Part shown: piece by piece, positions 9,206-17,804 of the stretch
How the letters are laid out: the number at the start of each line of letters is the position of its first letter
How positions within the stretch are numbered: the first letter of the stretch is position 1
NCBI GenBank assembly: GCA_965243605.1
Contig: CBDEVQ010000099.1
Location: 62,001 to 126,000 of the forward strand
Source of the DNA: JBMYYR01 sp965243605
GTDB taxonomy: Bacteria > Bacteroidota > Bacteroidia > Flavobacteriales > CAJXXR01
Direction of reading: 5' to 3'
DNA length: 64,000 bases
Notes under the pieces: generated by a model
What the model was told of the DNA's origin: nothing
Seen by the model: the letters and a program-made list of their open reading frames with translations, nothing else
Database searches by the model: none
Position numbers and translations under genes: made by a program

Positions 9206-11833
9206 TTATGCTCCTGCTACTGTATTTTTCTTTGCTTTAAAAGCAAAGAAAATGGCTAATCCTAATAAGATAAGGAAGCATACAACATTAATTATATTAC
9301 TCATTATTGCTAATGAAGGTTCAAATTTAAATTCAATTGTATGATTTCCTTTAGGGATTTCTAACGCTCTTAAAATATAATTGGCTCTTAAGTGATCTAC
9401 TGGTTTACCATCAATATATGCATTCCATCCATCGTTGTAGTAGACTTCTGAGAATACTACTAGCCCTTTAGTTTGACAGTTGGCTTCATAAGTTAAATGG
9501 TTAGGTCTATATTCTTTTAAGCCAATAGTGTTGTTAGATGAGTTGTTATATGATTTTGAAGATATTAAATGATCAAATTCGGAGTGAATAATTGCCGTAG
9601 ATTTAGGGTCAATATTTTTAAATTCAAGAATCTCATCATTGTTATTAGTAACGGATTTTATTGATTTAACAAACCAAGCATTTCCTAAAGCATAAGGGTT
9701 TGTATGTTCAAGTGATCCATTTTTCAAGTAATATTTAGTATTTAACATATTAAGAGCTTTCATCTTTTCAGGATTAACTGAAACCAATGATAGTTCTTGT
9801 CTAATATAAAAATCAATCATATCCTGATATCTTTTTAATTTAGCCGGGCTATACCCTCCAGATGATTTATGAAAATAAGAAACGAAAGAATTGTTAAAAG
9901 GATCATTTAGATTAATTACACGATAGTTGGAATTAAACCCTAATGTTGAAAATATGATGTTTTCTTTATCTTGGTTAGTAATTCTTCTACCTTCATTTTT
10001 TCTAAAGTTTTTAATTTTATCAGCAACTTCTTCTAAAATGTGATTTTTGTTTTTAGTTTCTAATTTATAGATATCTAAATCACCTTGACTCATTCGGATA
10101 GAAGAATGTCCTGGGATTAATTTTTCCCAAGCATTATATTTGCCATCTGATTTTTCATTATTTAAATACTGTTTATCTAACATCCATAGGTTTACTACAG
10201 CTAATGAAACCATTATTATTTGCGTATACTTAGAGTTAAGTTTAGATTTCATAAACAGAATTAATACACTTAATGCTATTCCAATTTGTAAAGCTGTAAA
10301 TAATGAGTCTTCTAAAAAGACAGATTTCCTAAAACTTATCAATATTTCGTAAAATGCATCTAATTGAGGTTTATTAGCTCTTGTTAAGATTGCTTGTTCA
10401 TTATTACTAATAAAATCAAAGCCATTTGGTATTATTCCAATAATCACAATAAGACCAACTAGAGATAGTCCTATTTGGGTTATTTTTTTAGTGTTTTTTA
10501 CTCTAAAGTCAGCATCTTGAGTTATCTTATTAAGAAACAAAAATGCCATTAAAGGAAGTATCAAATTTAGTACAACAAGGAATGAAGAAACCGTTCTAAA
10601 CTTATTATAAAGTGGTAAATAGTCAATGAAAATATCCGTTAGCCACATAAAGTTTTTACCCCATGAAAGCATTAAGGCTAATAGAGAAGCACTAAGTAAG
10701 GCCCATTTTAAAGGGTTATGTACAGTTAAAATGTAAAGTAGTGCTAAGAATATAAGAATAGCACCTATGTAATTAGGTCCACTTGTGAATGGTTGATTAC
10801 CCCAGTACCCTTTAAATAATTGCCCCTTCGATTCTTGGTATTTTTTAAGAATCTCATTATAAGAATCTCTGTGATTTTCTCTTAAGTAGTCAAAAAAATC
10901 AACTGTTAAATGTCGACTATCACCTTTAGCATTTGGAACAAGAAGGTTGTATGTTTCTCCGATTCCATAACTCCATTGTGTGATATAGTCTTTCTTTAAA
11001 CCTGATTTGGTGATATTATCTTTGTTTTCTTGCCCATTAGAATTTATACTAATTATTGCTTGACCTCTTGTTGTTTTATTGGCAAAAGACTTTGTGTTAT
11101 ATATATTGGCAAAATTACTCCCTATAGCTAATACACAAAAAATAGATAGAATCCCCATTTTCTTAAAAAACTCAGGCAAGTATTTATTTTTATTTGCTTT
11201 TATACCTTCTGCAATTATTAAACTAGCAAATACAAATGAAAAATAATATGTCATTTGAATGTGATTAGCATATAAATTATAACCAATAGATAAAGCAAAT
11301 AATGACGCGTACAAATAGATTTTAGTTTTACTTCTTAGAAATTGTATTAAGAAAGCCAACACAATTGGTATTGTAGCTAAAGAATGCATTTTGGAATTAT
11401 GCCCTGCTTCTATAATTAGAATATTATAAGTACTTAATCCATATGCTAATCCACCTAGTATGGCAGGAATGTAATTTGTTCTTAATGTTCTAAGAAGAAT
11501 GAAAAATGAAAGAAATGCTAAAAACATTAAGTATTTAGCACCAGAGAATACGGAGTAAATAGTTTCTTTAATGAAAGAATATCCAGAGTCATACTTAACA
11601 TATGTTTGATAGGTCGGCATTCCTCCAAACATTGAATTAGACCAATATGTATCTTCATCATATTCTTTTATGAAGTTATGAATTTCTTTAGACATCCCTC
11701 TGTTACTTGTAATATCACCTTGTCTTAAGGTATATCCTTCTAAGCTCGGATAGAAATAAACAGTAGCAACAATTGCAAAAATAACAACAGCAATAATATT
11801 TGGTAACCAGGACTTTTTAAATTCTATATTCAT
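9206..11833 (-). CDS. YfhO family membrane protein
   Basis: The 875-residue protein has an N-terminal transmembrane helix (WLPNIIAVVIFAIVATVYFY), an extracytoplasmic acidic loop (YTLRQGDIT), around a dozen hydrophobic helices to about residue 530, a large soluble domain, and a final helix before the C-terminal KAKKN segment. This is the layout of YfhO/GT-C-like proteins; the Firmicutes member is needed for lipoteichoic acid glycosylation, and Bacteroidota homologues are thought to be lipid-linked sugar transferases. The segment VVFSEVYYNDGWNAYIDG near the C-terminus is a strong family signature. I use ATG 11833 rather than the TTG six codons upstream. The gene is monocistronic, between its own terminator and that of the next gene. 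Confidence 0.85.
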   Translation of the reverse strand: MNIEFKKSWLPNIIAVVIFAIVATVYFYPSLEGYTLRQGDITSNRGMSKEIHNFIKEYDEDTYWSNSMFGGMPTYQTYVKYDSGYSFIKETIYSVFSGAKYLMFLAFLSFFILLRTLRTNYIPAILGGLAYGLSTYNILIIEAGHNSKMHSLATIPIVLAFLIQFLRSKTKIYLYASLFALSIGYNLYANHIQMTYYFSFVFASLIIAEGIKANKNKYLPEFFKKMGILSIFCVLAIGSNFANIYNTKSFANKTTRGQAIISINSNGQENKDNITKSGLKKDYITQWSYGIGETYNLLVPNAKGDSRHLTVDFFDYLRENHRDSYNEILKKYQESKGQLFKGYWGNQPFTSGPNYIGAILIFLALLYILTVHNPLKWALLSASLLALMLSWGKNFMWLTDIFIDYLPLYNKFRTVSSFLVVLNLILPLMAFLFLNKITQDADFRVKNTKKITQIGLSLVGLIVIIGIIPNGFDFISNNEQAILTRANKPQLDAFYEILISFRKSVFLEDSLFTALQIGIALSVLILFMKSKLNSKYTQIIMVSLAVVNLWMLDKQYLNNEKSDGKYNAWEKLIPGHSSIRMSQGDLDIYKLETKNKNHILEEVADKIKNFRKNEGRRITNQDKENIIFSTLGFNSNYRVINLNDPFNNSFVSYFHKSSGGYSPAKLKRYQDMIDFYIRQELSLVSVNPEKMKALNMLNTKYYLKNGSLEHTNPYALGNAWFVKSIKSVTNNNDEILEFKNIDPKSTAIIHSEFDHLISSKSYNNSSNNTIGLKEYRPNHLTYEANCQTKGLVVFSEVYYNDGWNAYIDGKPVDHLRANYILRALEIPKGNHTIEFKFEPSLAIMSNIINVVCFLILLGLAIFFAFKAKKNTVAGA

Positions 11834-11904
11834 CTTTGGATTTCTTTTCAAATTTTGTACGCCTTACAAAGAAAAGAAATTATTCACATAAAAAGTAGGG
11901 AAAT

Positions 11905-11942
11905 AAAAAAAGCATTTAGAATAACAATTCTGAATGCTTTTA
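11905..11942 (-). terminator. Rho-independent terminator of the 96-residue protein gene
   Basis: On the minus strand the arms AAAAGCATTCAGAAT and ATTCTAAATGCTTTT pair with one mismatch around a TGTT loop and run into a T-tract. The hairpin separates the small gene at 11971-12261 from the YfhO gene. Confidence 0.8.
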
Positions 11943-11970
11943 ATGAGAAAATATATTTGTATTAAGAAAA

Positions 11971-12261
11971 CTAGTTCATCGAGAAATTAAATGCGTTTTG
12001 TTTCATTTTATTATAAGCAAGCCCTTGAACAGAAATATTAAAGTTGTTAAAAAACATACTTTGTTCCATGAGCGCTAAAAATGTTCCAGCATGCTTTTCA
12101 CGAACAATAATCCAACATTCAGACATATCGTTAGAAACATTGAAACTCACTACTGGAGTGAAAAGTTGTACCATGTATCCAATGTATTTTTTAAGTTCTT
12201 GGAACTTAACCTGACGACCATCTTTACGATTTAAACTGATTATTGTAAGTGCTTCTTTCAT
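11971..12261 (-). CDS. Conserved-looking small protein of unknown function
   Basis: I do not recognise this 96-residue protein. It has no signal peptide or membrane segment. It begins KEALTIISLNRKDGRQVKF and carries alternating hydrophobic strands (VQLFTPVVSFNV, CWIIVREK) and an aromatic-rich C-terminus (SMFFNNFNI, NAFNFSMN), so a small cytoplasmic alpha/beta protein is likely. The normal ATG start, codon use like the neighbours, its own terminator and divergence from lpxK argue that it is a real single-gene transcript. Function cannot be assigned. Confidence 0.6.
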   Translation of the reverse strand: MKEALTIISLNRKDGRQVKFQELKKYIGYMVQLFTPVVSFNVSNDMSECWIIVREKHAGTFLALMEQSMFFNNFNISVQGLAYNKMKQNAFNFSMN

Positions 12262-12372
12262 GATTTCTCGATTTTAAATGTTTTAAGGCTAATACCGTGC
12301 CAAAAAAATAAATATGCTAAAATTAAATCCTAATTTTGGTTTTTTTACCTTAGCAAGCAAATAGAAATTATT

Positions 12373-13419
12373 ATGAGAATATTTCGTCTTTTATTGTATC
12401 CTCTAAGTTTAGTGTATAATCTAATAACGGCTATTAGAAATTTACTTTTTAATTTAAAAATTAAGAAGATACACTATTCTGGTACTCCAATAATATGTAT
12501 TGGAAACCTTTCTGCTGGAGGTACAGGTAAGACGCCTCATACTGAGTTTTGTATTCGTTTGTTATCTCCTGATAACAAAATAACGGTTCTAAGTCGAGGA
12601 TATAATCGATTAACTTCTGGATATATTTTGGCTCATGAGAAAAGTAACGCCAATGAAATAGGAGACGAACCATTTCAGTTTTATAATAAATTCTCTGAGA
12701 TAAAGGTTGCGGTAGATGAAAAGCGTGTTAGAGGAATTCGTAATATTATTCAGCACCATCAACCAGATGTTATTATTTTAGATGATGCATATCAACATCG
12801 ATATGTTAAACCTCATTTTAGTATTCTTTTAACGGATTATAATGAGCTGTTTACTGAAGATTTTGTTTTACCAGCAGGAAACTTACGTGAAAATAGATTT
12901 AATGCGAAAAGGGCAGATCTTGTAATTGTAACGAAATGTCCTCATAAATTGGATAGGCTCAAGAAAAAGGAAATTCGCGAAGACATTCAGAGTTATACAA
13001 AAGCAAAAGTTCTTTTTTCTTCAATTATTTATTGTCCGTTAAAAACATTAAACGGAGAGTGTGTACCTGAAGAATTTGGATTAAATAAATTAGATCATAT
13101 TGTTGCTGTAACAGGAATAGCTAAATCAACAGGGTTTATTAAAGCTCTACATAAATATGGTAAAACTATACGTCAGCATAAATTCGCAGATCACTATCGA
13201 TATTCTGAGTCTGATATAGATGATATTATATCTAATTTTAATAGAATTGAGACTAAAAGTAAAGCCATTTTTACAACTGAAAAAGATGCGATGCGGTTGT
13301 TAGAATTTAAAGATAAATTGCAAAATATTCCTGTGTATTATTGGCCAATAGAGATTGATATGAATGATAAAGATAAAAACATTCTTAAGACCGCTTTATT
13401 AGGAGTTGTAAACGTATAA
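12373..13419 (+). CDS. lpxK: Tetraacyldisaccharide 4'-kinase
   Basis: LpxK phosphorylates the 4' position of the lipid A disaccharide at the inner membrane. The 348-residue protein has the membrane-associating N-terminal helix (YPLSLVYNLITAIRNLLF), the P-loop CIGNLSAGGTGKTP at about residues 45-58, and the LDDAYQHR segment that corresponds to the family DDGFQHR motif, with Ala in place of Gly. The C-terminal half contains the typical ATGIA-like VAVTGIAKSTGF and FADHYRYS stretches. It lies a few genes from lpxH and waaA, so three lipid A/Kdo steps cluster within 7 kb. Length and motifs are normal for the family. Confidence 0.93.
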   Translation: MRIFRLLLYPLSLVYNLITAIRNLLFNLKIKKIHYSGTPIICIGNLSAGGTGKTPHTEFCIRLLSPDNKITVLSRGYNRLTSGYILAHEKSNANEIGDEPFQFYNKFSEIKVAVDEKRVRGIRNIIQHHQPDVIILDDAYQHRYVKPHFSILLTDYNELFTEDFVLPAGNLRENRFNAKRADLVIVTKCPHKLDRLKKKEIREDIQSYTKAKVLFSSIIYCPLKTLNGECVPEEFGLNKLDHIVAVTGIAKSTGFIKALHKYGKTIRQHKFADHYRYSESDIDDIISNFNRIETKSKAIFTTEKDAMRLLEFKDKLQNIPVYYWPIEIDMNDKDKNILKTALLGVVNV

Positions 13420-13433
13420 TTTTGTTACCTTTG
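13406..13433 (+). promoter_or_regulatory. gatB promoter, TTG-N17-TACCTTTG
   Basis: TTG at 13406-13408 and TACCTTTG at 13426-13433 are separated by 17 bases, a full match to the Bacteroidota sigma-A consensus. The -33 part lies in the last codons of lpxK. It places the gatB transcript start near 13440, downstream of the first in-frame TTG codon at 13422. Confidence 0.7.
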
Positions 13434-13463
13434 CATGTTATTAAGAAAATAAGAAACTATACT

Positions 13464-14918
13464 TTGGAAAATCTTAAAAATACCGATTACGAATTGATTG
13501 TTGGACTTGAGGTTCACTTACAGCTTACGACAAAGTCTAAAGCTTATTGTTCTGATGGTTACGAATACGGAGGAGAAGCGAATACTCAAGTTTCACCTAT
13601 TAGTTTAGGACACCCAGGAACATTACCTGTTCCAAATTATGAAGTTATTGATCAGGCGATTAGGCTTGGGATTGCAACAAACTCGACATTAAGAGAGGTG
13701 AATGAATATGCACGTAAAAATTATTTTTACGCGGATATGCCTAAAGGGTATCAGATAACTCAAGATAAAACTCCAATTTGTACAGATGGTTTTTTAGAAA
13801 TAAAAGATGCCAATAATAATGATGTGAAAATTGGTCTTACCCGTATTCATATGGAAGAGGATTCTGGTAAAAGTATCCATGATATAGATCCATTTGACAC
13901 TTTAATTGACCTAAATAGAGCTGGAGTTCCATTATTAGAAGTTGTTTCAGAACCAGATATTAGATCGGTTGAAGAGGCCTATAATTTTTTGGCAGAAGTT
14001 AGAAAAATAGTGCGTTACCTTGATGTTTGTGATGGAAATATGGAAGAAGGTTCTATGCGTTGTGATGCCAACATTTCTGTTAGGAAAAAAGGTGAAACTG
14101 GATTTAGAAACCGTGTAGAGGTTAAAAACATGAATTCGCTTCGTAATGTTCAACGAGCTATTATTTATGAAGCAAATCGTCAGATAGATGTTTACGAAGT
14201 TGGAGGAGAAATTTTCCAAGAAACGCATAGTTATGATGCTAATACGAATTCTACATTTGTAATGCGTTCTAAAGAAGATGCACATGATTATCGTTATTTT
14301 CCTGAGCCAGATATTCTTCCTGTTATCGTTACAGCGGATCATATAGAAGAGATTAAAGGAACAATGCCTCCTTTGCCTAAATATCTATTTGAACGCTATA
14401 CAAAAGAGTTAAAGCTATCGGATTACGATGCTCAGATATTAACTGAAGATAGAGATACTGCTCTTTTCTTTGAGGATATCATTACAAAAACATCAAACTA
14501 CAAATCGGCTTGTAATTATTTAATGGGAAGTGTAAAGTCTTACCTTAATGAAAAAGCGATTACCATTGATGAATTTCCTTTAGATGCACATAAAATTGCA
14601 GATCTTGTAAATTTAATAGATCAAGGTAAATTTAGCCATACAGCGGTAAGTCAGAAATTATTCCCAGCTTTACTTGAAGAGCCTAAGATTGCAATTTTAG
14701 ACATTGCACAACGACTCAATTTAATTCAGGATAGTAATGAAGATTCTTTAAAAGAAATTATTGAAACTGTTTTAGAAGGAATGCCAGGAGAAGTACAGAG
14801 ATTTAAGGAAGGTGAGAAAAAACTACAAGGTTTGTTTATGGGGAAAATAATGAAAGCCTCTAAAGGAAAAGCCGATCCAAGATTGACATCTCAATTATTA
14901 AAAGAACTTTTATCATAA
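13464..14918 (+). CDS. gatB: Aspartyl/glutamyl-tRNA(Asn/Gln) amidotransferase subunit B
   Basis: GatB is the tRNA-binding kinase/transamidase subunit of GatCAB, which converts misacylated Glu-tRNA(Gln) or Asp-tRNA(Asn). Family signatures are IVGLEVHLQL at the N-terminus, MPKGYQITQ, RIHMEEDSGKSIHD, DLNRAGVPLLEVVSEPDI, and EEGSMRCDANISVR, with the C-terminal YqeY-like tail domain ending SKGKADPRLTSQLL. The zinc cysteines of classical GatB are absent (the region reads QVSPISLGHPGTLP), which I believe is usual in this phylum. I start at TTG 13464, giving 484 residues, because longer frames start inside the promoter. The stop is four bases before the next gene. Confidence 0.95.
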   Translation: MENLKNTDYELIVGLEVHLQLTTKSKAYCSDGYEYGGEANTQVSPISLGHPGTLPVPNYEVIDQAIRLGIATNSTLREVNEYARKNYFYADMPKGYQITQDKTPICTDGFLEIKDANNNDVKIGLTRIHMEEDSGKSIHDIDPFDTLIDLNRAGVPLLEVVSEPDIRSVEEAYNFLAEVRKIVRYLDVCDGNMEEGSMRCDANISVRKKGETGFRNRVEVKNMNSLRNVQRAIIYEANRQIDVYEVGGEIFQETHSYDANTNSTFVMRSKEDAHDYRYFPEPDILPVIVTADHIEEIKGTMPPLPKYLFERYTKELKLSDYDAQILTEDRDTALFFEDIITKTSNYKSACNYLMGSVKSYLNEKAITIDEFPLDAHKIADLVNLIDQGKFSHTAVSQKLFPALLEEPKIAILDIAQRLNLIQDSNEDSLKEIIETVLEGMPGEVQRFKEGEKKLQGLFMGKIMKASKGKADPRLTSQLLKELLS

Positions 14919-14922
14919 CCGA

Positions 14923-16047
14923 ATGAAAAATACAATAATTCTATCAACATTACTTACGTTATTATTATCTATAGTGGCATGTAATGATAATAAAGAAGTT
15001 GTTAAAAATACGACTATCCAAGTGATTGAAATGAATGAGGTTGACACCATGATTTTGTCTGAAATTCATCCTCAAGAAGCCATTGCTATTGATACCCAAC
15101 TTATTGTAAATGGTAAGGGTAAGTTTAATTTTGATATTGAACACCCTGGATTTTATTCTGTGATTTATAACAATAAGACTGCTACAACCTTATTTGTAGA
15201 GAAAGGAAATTCTATAACAATTAAGAAGGATACTGCAAATAATGGAATTTCATTTGATATTCAAGGGTCGTCAAGCTCAAGAGATATTGAAGAGTTATTT
15301 AAGTTACAGAATACATACGCTAGAAGTCAACAACATATTGCTAAAAACGCACAGGGTGCCTCTGAGAGTAAAATAGATACATTAAGACAGTTGATTTTTG
15401 GTTTAGATAAAGAGTTTAAGAAAAGCATTATTCGTTTTATTGACGAAAAGCCATCTTCTCCAGCAACTTTATTAGCATTATTTCAAGGTACAGGACAGCA
15501 AATGATTTTTGATTTGTACTTAGATTATCCAATTTTTGCTAGAGTACATGATAGCCTACAAGCTAATCACCCTCAGTTTGATGCACATCTAAAATTCTTT
15601 AAAGAAAATTTAGATCGTACAATTGCAAAGAACTTTATGTTGCCAGATGTTAATGGTAATGTAGTTCAGTTTGAGGATTATAAAGGGAAATGGATTTTAT
15701 TGGATTTTTGGGCATCTTGGTGTAAACCATGTAGAGATGTTAATCCAAAATTAGTTGAACTACATAAAGTGTATGAAGATCTTCAAATGATTTCTGTTTC
15801 TTTAGATGGATTGCCTAATCAGAAGGACGCTAAATCTGAATGGTTAAAGGCTATAAAAACGGATGGGTTAAATGATAATTGGGTTCATTTAAGTGATTTA
15901 AAAGGAGGAAATACTCCTGTTGCTCAACTTTATGAATTTAAATCTATTCCACAAACATTGTTAATTAACCCAGAAGGAAGAATTGTTGCTCGTAATTTAG
16001 ATCAGCAAGAATTACTTACTTTACTAAGACAAATTTTCAAAAAATAA
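14923..16047 (+). CDS. TlpA/ResA-like thioredoxin-fold lipoprotein
   Basis: The 374-residue protein begins with a lipoprotein signal ending in SIVAC (Cys around residue 20), so it is lipidated and exported. Residues about 30-130 look like the DUF4369 beta domain that often precedes thioredoxin domains in Bacteroidota. The C-terminal 140 residues are an AhpC/TSA-Redoxin fold with the active site FWASWCKPCRDVNP (Cys about 267 and 270) and the cis-Pro region KSIPQTLLI. It should reduce or isomerise disulfides in the periplasm or on the outer-membrane inner leaflet. It lies four bases after gatB and three before lpxH, suggesting one transcript. Confidence 0.9.
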   Translation: MKNTIILSTLLTLLLSIVACNDNKEVVKNTTIQVIEMNEVDTMILSEIHPQEAIAIDTQLIVNGKGKFNFDIEHPGFYSVIYNNKTATTLFVEKGNSITIKKDTANNGISFDIQGSSSSRDIEELFKLQNTYARSQQHIAKNAQGASESKIDTLRQLIFGLDKEFKKSIIRFIDEKPSSPATLLALFQGTGQQMIFDLYLDYPIFARVHDSLQANHPQFDAHLKFFKENLDRTIAKNFMLPDVNGNVVQFEDYKGKWILLDFWASWCKPCRDVNPKLVELHKVYEDLQMISVSLDGLPNQKDAKSEWLKAIKTDGLNDNWVHLSDLKGGNTPVAQLYEFKSIPQTLLINPEGRIVARNLDQQELLTLLRQIFKK

Positions 16048-16050
16048 ACA

Positions 16051-16830
16051 TTGAAGAGTATAGGCCAAAATATTTATTTCGCATCAGATTTTCATTTAGG
16101 AGTTCCTAATTATGAGGATAGTTTGAAACGTGAGAAAAAAGTTATTAAATGGCTCAATTCTATACAAGATCAAGCAAAAACTATTTTTCTAGTTGGAGAT
16201 GTTTGGGACTTTTGGTTTGAATATAAAACGGCCGTACCTAAGGGTTCAGTTAGATTATTAGGAAAGCTTGCGGAATTATCAGACTCGGGCATAGAAATAC
16301 ATTTTTTTACCGGGAATCATGATATGTGGACATTTGGTTATCTTGAAAAAGAGCTAAATATTAAAGTCCACAGAAATCCAGTAGAATTTGAATTTTATGG
16401 TAAGAAATATCTAGTTGGTCATGGGGATGGTTTAGGTCCTGGTGATCTTAAATATAAGATGCTTAAAAAGTTATTTGCCAGTAAATTTTGCCAATGGTTA
16501 TTATCTCGTGTACATCCGAATTTAGCTTTAGGAGTAGGAAATTATTTTTCTAGCAGAAGTCGTTTAGCAAACCATACGAGTGATAAAGTTTTCTTAGAAG
16601 AAGAGGAGTGGCTATATCAATATTGTTTAAAGAAAATAGAGGTTTTAAAGGTCGACTATTTTATCTTTGGGCATCGTCATCTCCCTCTAAAAATGAATAT
16701 TAAGAATCAAAGTACATATTTTAATTTAGGAGAATGGATTAATTATTATTCGTATTTAGAAATAAAACCAGATCAAGAACCTCAATTAAAATTTTTCGAA
16801 TCTACATATAACAAACCAATCAATTTATGA
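16051..16830 (+). CDS. lpxH: UDP-2,3-diacylglucosamine diphosphatase
   Basis: LpxH cleaves UDP-2,3-diacylglucosamine to lipid X and UMP on the cytoplasmic face of the inner membrane. All metallophosphoesterase motifs are present: FASDFHLG, GDVWDFWF, FTGNHDMW, VGHGDGLGPGD and FGHRHLP, and the cap region FCQWLLSRVHPNLALGVG is typical of LpxH rather than of other phosphoesterases. The only usable start is TTG 16051, three bases after the preceding stop; there is no nearby ATG upstream of the first metal motif. The last four bases overlap the next gene. Confidence 0.92.
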   Translation: MKSIGQNIYFASDFHLGVPNYEDSLKREKKVIKWLNSIQDQAKTIFLVGDVWDFWFEYKTAVPKGSVRLLGKLAELSDSGIEIHFFTGNHDMWTFGYLEKELNIKVHRNPVEFEFYGKKYLVGHGDGLGPGDLKYKMLKKLFASKFCQWLLSRVHPNLALGVGNYFSSRSRLANHTSDKVFLEEEEWLYQYCLKKIEVLKVDYFIFGHRHLPLKMNIKNQSTYFNLGEWINYYSYLEIKPDQEPQLKFFESTYNKPINL

Positions 16831-17582
16831 AACGTACAGTTTGGGTAACAGGAGCAAGTTCTGGTATTGGAAGAGCCATAGCAAAAAAGTTGTCAGGAAA
16901 ACAATACAATCTAATATTAAGTGCTAGACGTTTAGATCGTTTACAAGATTTAAAATCAGAATTAGAACTTGATGGAACACAAGTCACAATTTGTAAATTA
17001 GATGTTACTCAAAAAGAACAAGTATTTAAAGCTGTTGAAGCTATAAGTAAAGAAGTTGGTGATATTGATGTATTAATTAATAATGCTGGTTTAGCAGCAG
17101 GATTACATGATTTTCAAGATGCTGATATAGATGATTGGGAAAGAATGATTTCAACAAATATTAATGGATTATTATATATGAGTAAGGCTGTTTTGGAGTT
17201 TATGCCTAAACATGCAAATTCTCATATCATAAATATAGATTCTACGGCAGGTAAGGAAGTATATCCTAAGGGGAATGTATATTGTGCAACCAAGCATGCC
17301 GTTGATGCCATTAGCAAATCTATGCGTATTGATTTGTTAAAAGAAGAAATTAAAGTTACGAATGTATGTCCTGGAATGGTCAATACGGAATTCTCTAAGG
17401 TCCGTTTTCATGGAGACCAAGATAAAGCAGATGCTGTATATAATGGGTTTGTAGAGCTACAAGGTGAAGATGTTGCTGAGTGTATAGACTTCTGTCTATC
17501 ATTGCCTGAACATGTTTGTATAAATGATCTAGTAGTAACAGCTAAAGCTCAAGCAAATTCTTACTTAACGTTTCGTAAGTAG
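16827..17582 (+). CDS. Short-chain dehydrogenase/reductase (YdfG-like)
   Basis: This is a 251-residue classical SDR. It has the NAD(P)-binding VTGASSGIGRAIA near the N-terminus, with ARRLDR at the end of strand 2 suggesting NADP preference, NNAG around residue 88, catalytic Ser in NIDSTAGKEVYP, and YCATK (Tyr-x3-Lys) around residues 152-156. The overall pattern (VCPGMVNTEFS, DLLKEEIKVTNV) resembles E. coli YdfG, which oxidises L-serine, L-allo-threonine and 3-hydroxy acids, but substrate use is not certain. It starts within the last codons of lpxH (ATGA overlap), so it is probably the end of the gatB-tlpA-lpxH-SDR transcript. Confidence 0.88.
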   Translation: MKRTVWVTGASSGIGRAIAKKLSGKQYNLILSARRLDRLQDLKSELELDGTQVTICKLDVTQKEQVFKAVEAISKEVGDIDVLINNAGLAAGLHDFQDADIDDWERMISTNINGLLYMSKAVLEFMPKHANSHIINIDSTAGKEVYPKGNVYCATKHAVDAISKSMRIDLLKEEIKVTNVCPGMVNTEFSKVRFHGDQDKADAVYNGFVELQGEDVAECIDFCLSLPEHVCINDLVVTAKAQANSYLTFRK

Positions 17583-17782
17583 TAGTGCAATAGTTTATTG
17601 ACTTCAAAAGGGTTTTGAATAGGAGAGTCTAGTATTGTAGTTGGAGAAACTATAGTATTAGACTCTTTTTTTTCAAGTTGATACAATCCAAAAATAAAAC
17701 TAAAATAAACACCACAACCAAGACCTACTAATAATAGTATTGATTGGATTAGGCTGGATTTATTTGAATTCTCTTTTTTCAT
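17561..17782 (-). CDS. Small single-pass membrane protein, unknown
   Basis: A 73-residue frame has a Lys-rich start (MKKENSNKSS), one clear transmembrane helix (SILLLVGLGCGVYFSFIFGL) and a polar tail, which would place the C-terminus outside. It fills the gap between the SDR gene and waaA, overlapping the SDR stop by 22 bases on the opposite strand and lying upstream of waaA in the direction of neither promoter. The ordered charge/helix layout supports a real gene, but I recognise no family. Confidence 0.4.
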   Translation of the reverse strand: MKKENSNKSSLIQSILLLVGLGCGVYFSFIFGLYQLEKKESNTIVSPTTILDSPIQNPFEVNKLLHYYLRNVK

Positions 17783-17804
17783 TTAACAAAATTTCTATGC
17801 AAAC

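Noticed and set aside
13464..14918. Loss of the zinc-binding cysteines in GatB considered as a defect
   Set aside because: The replaced segment is a known feature of Bacteroidota GatB, and all other motifs are intact.
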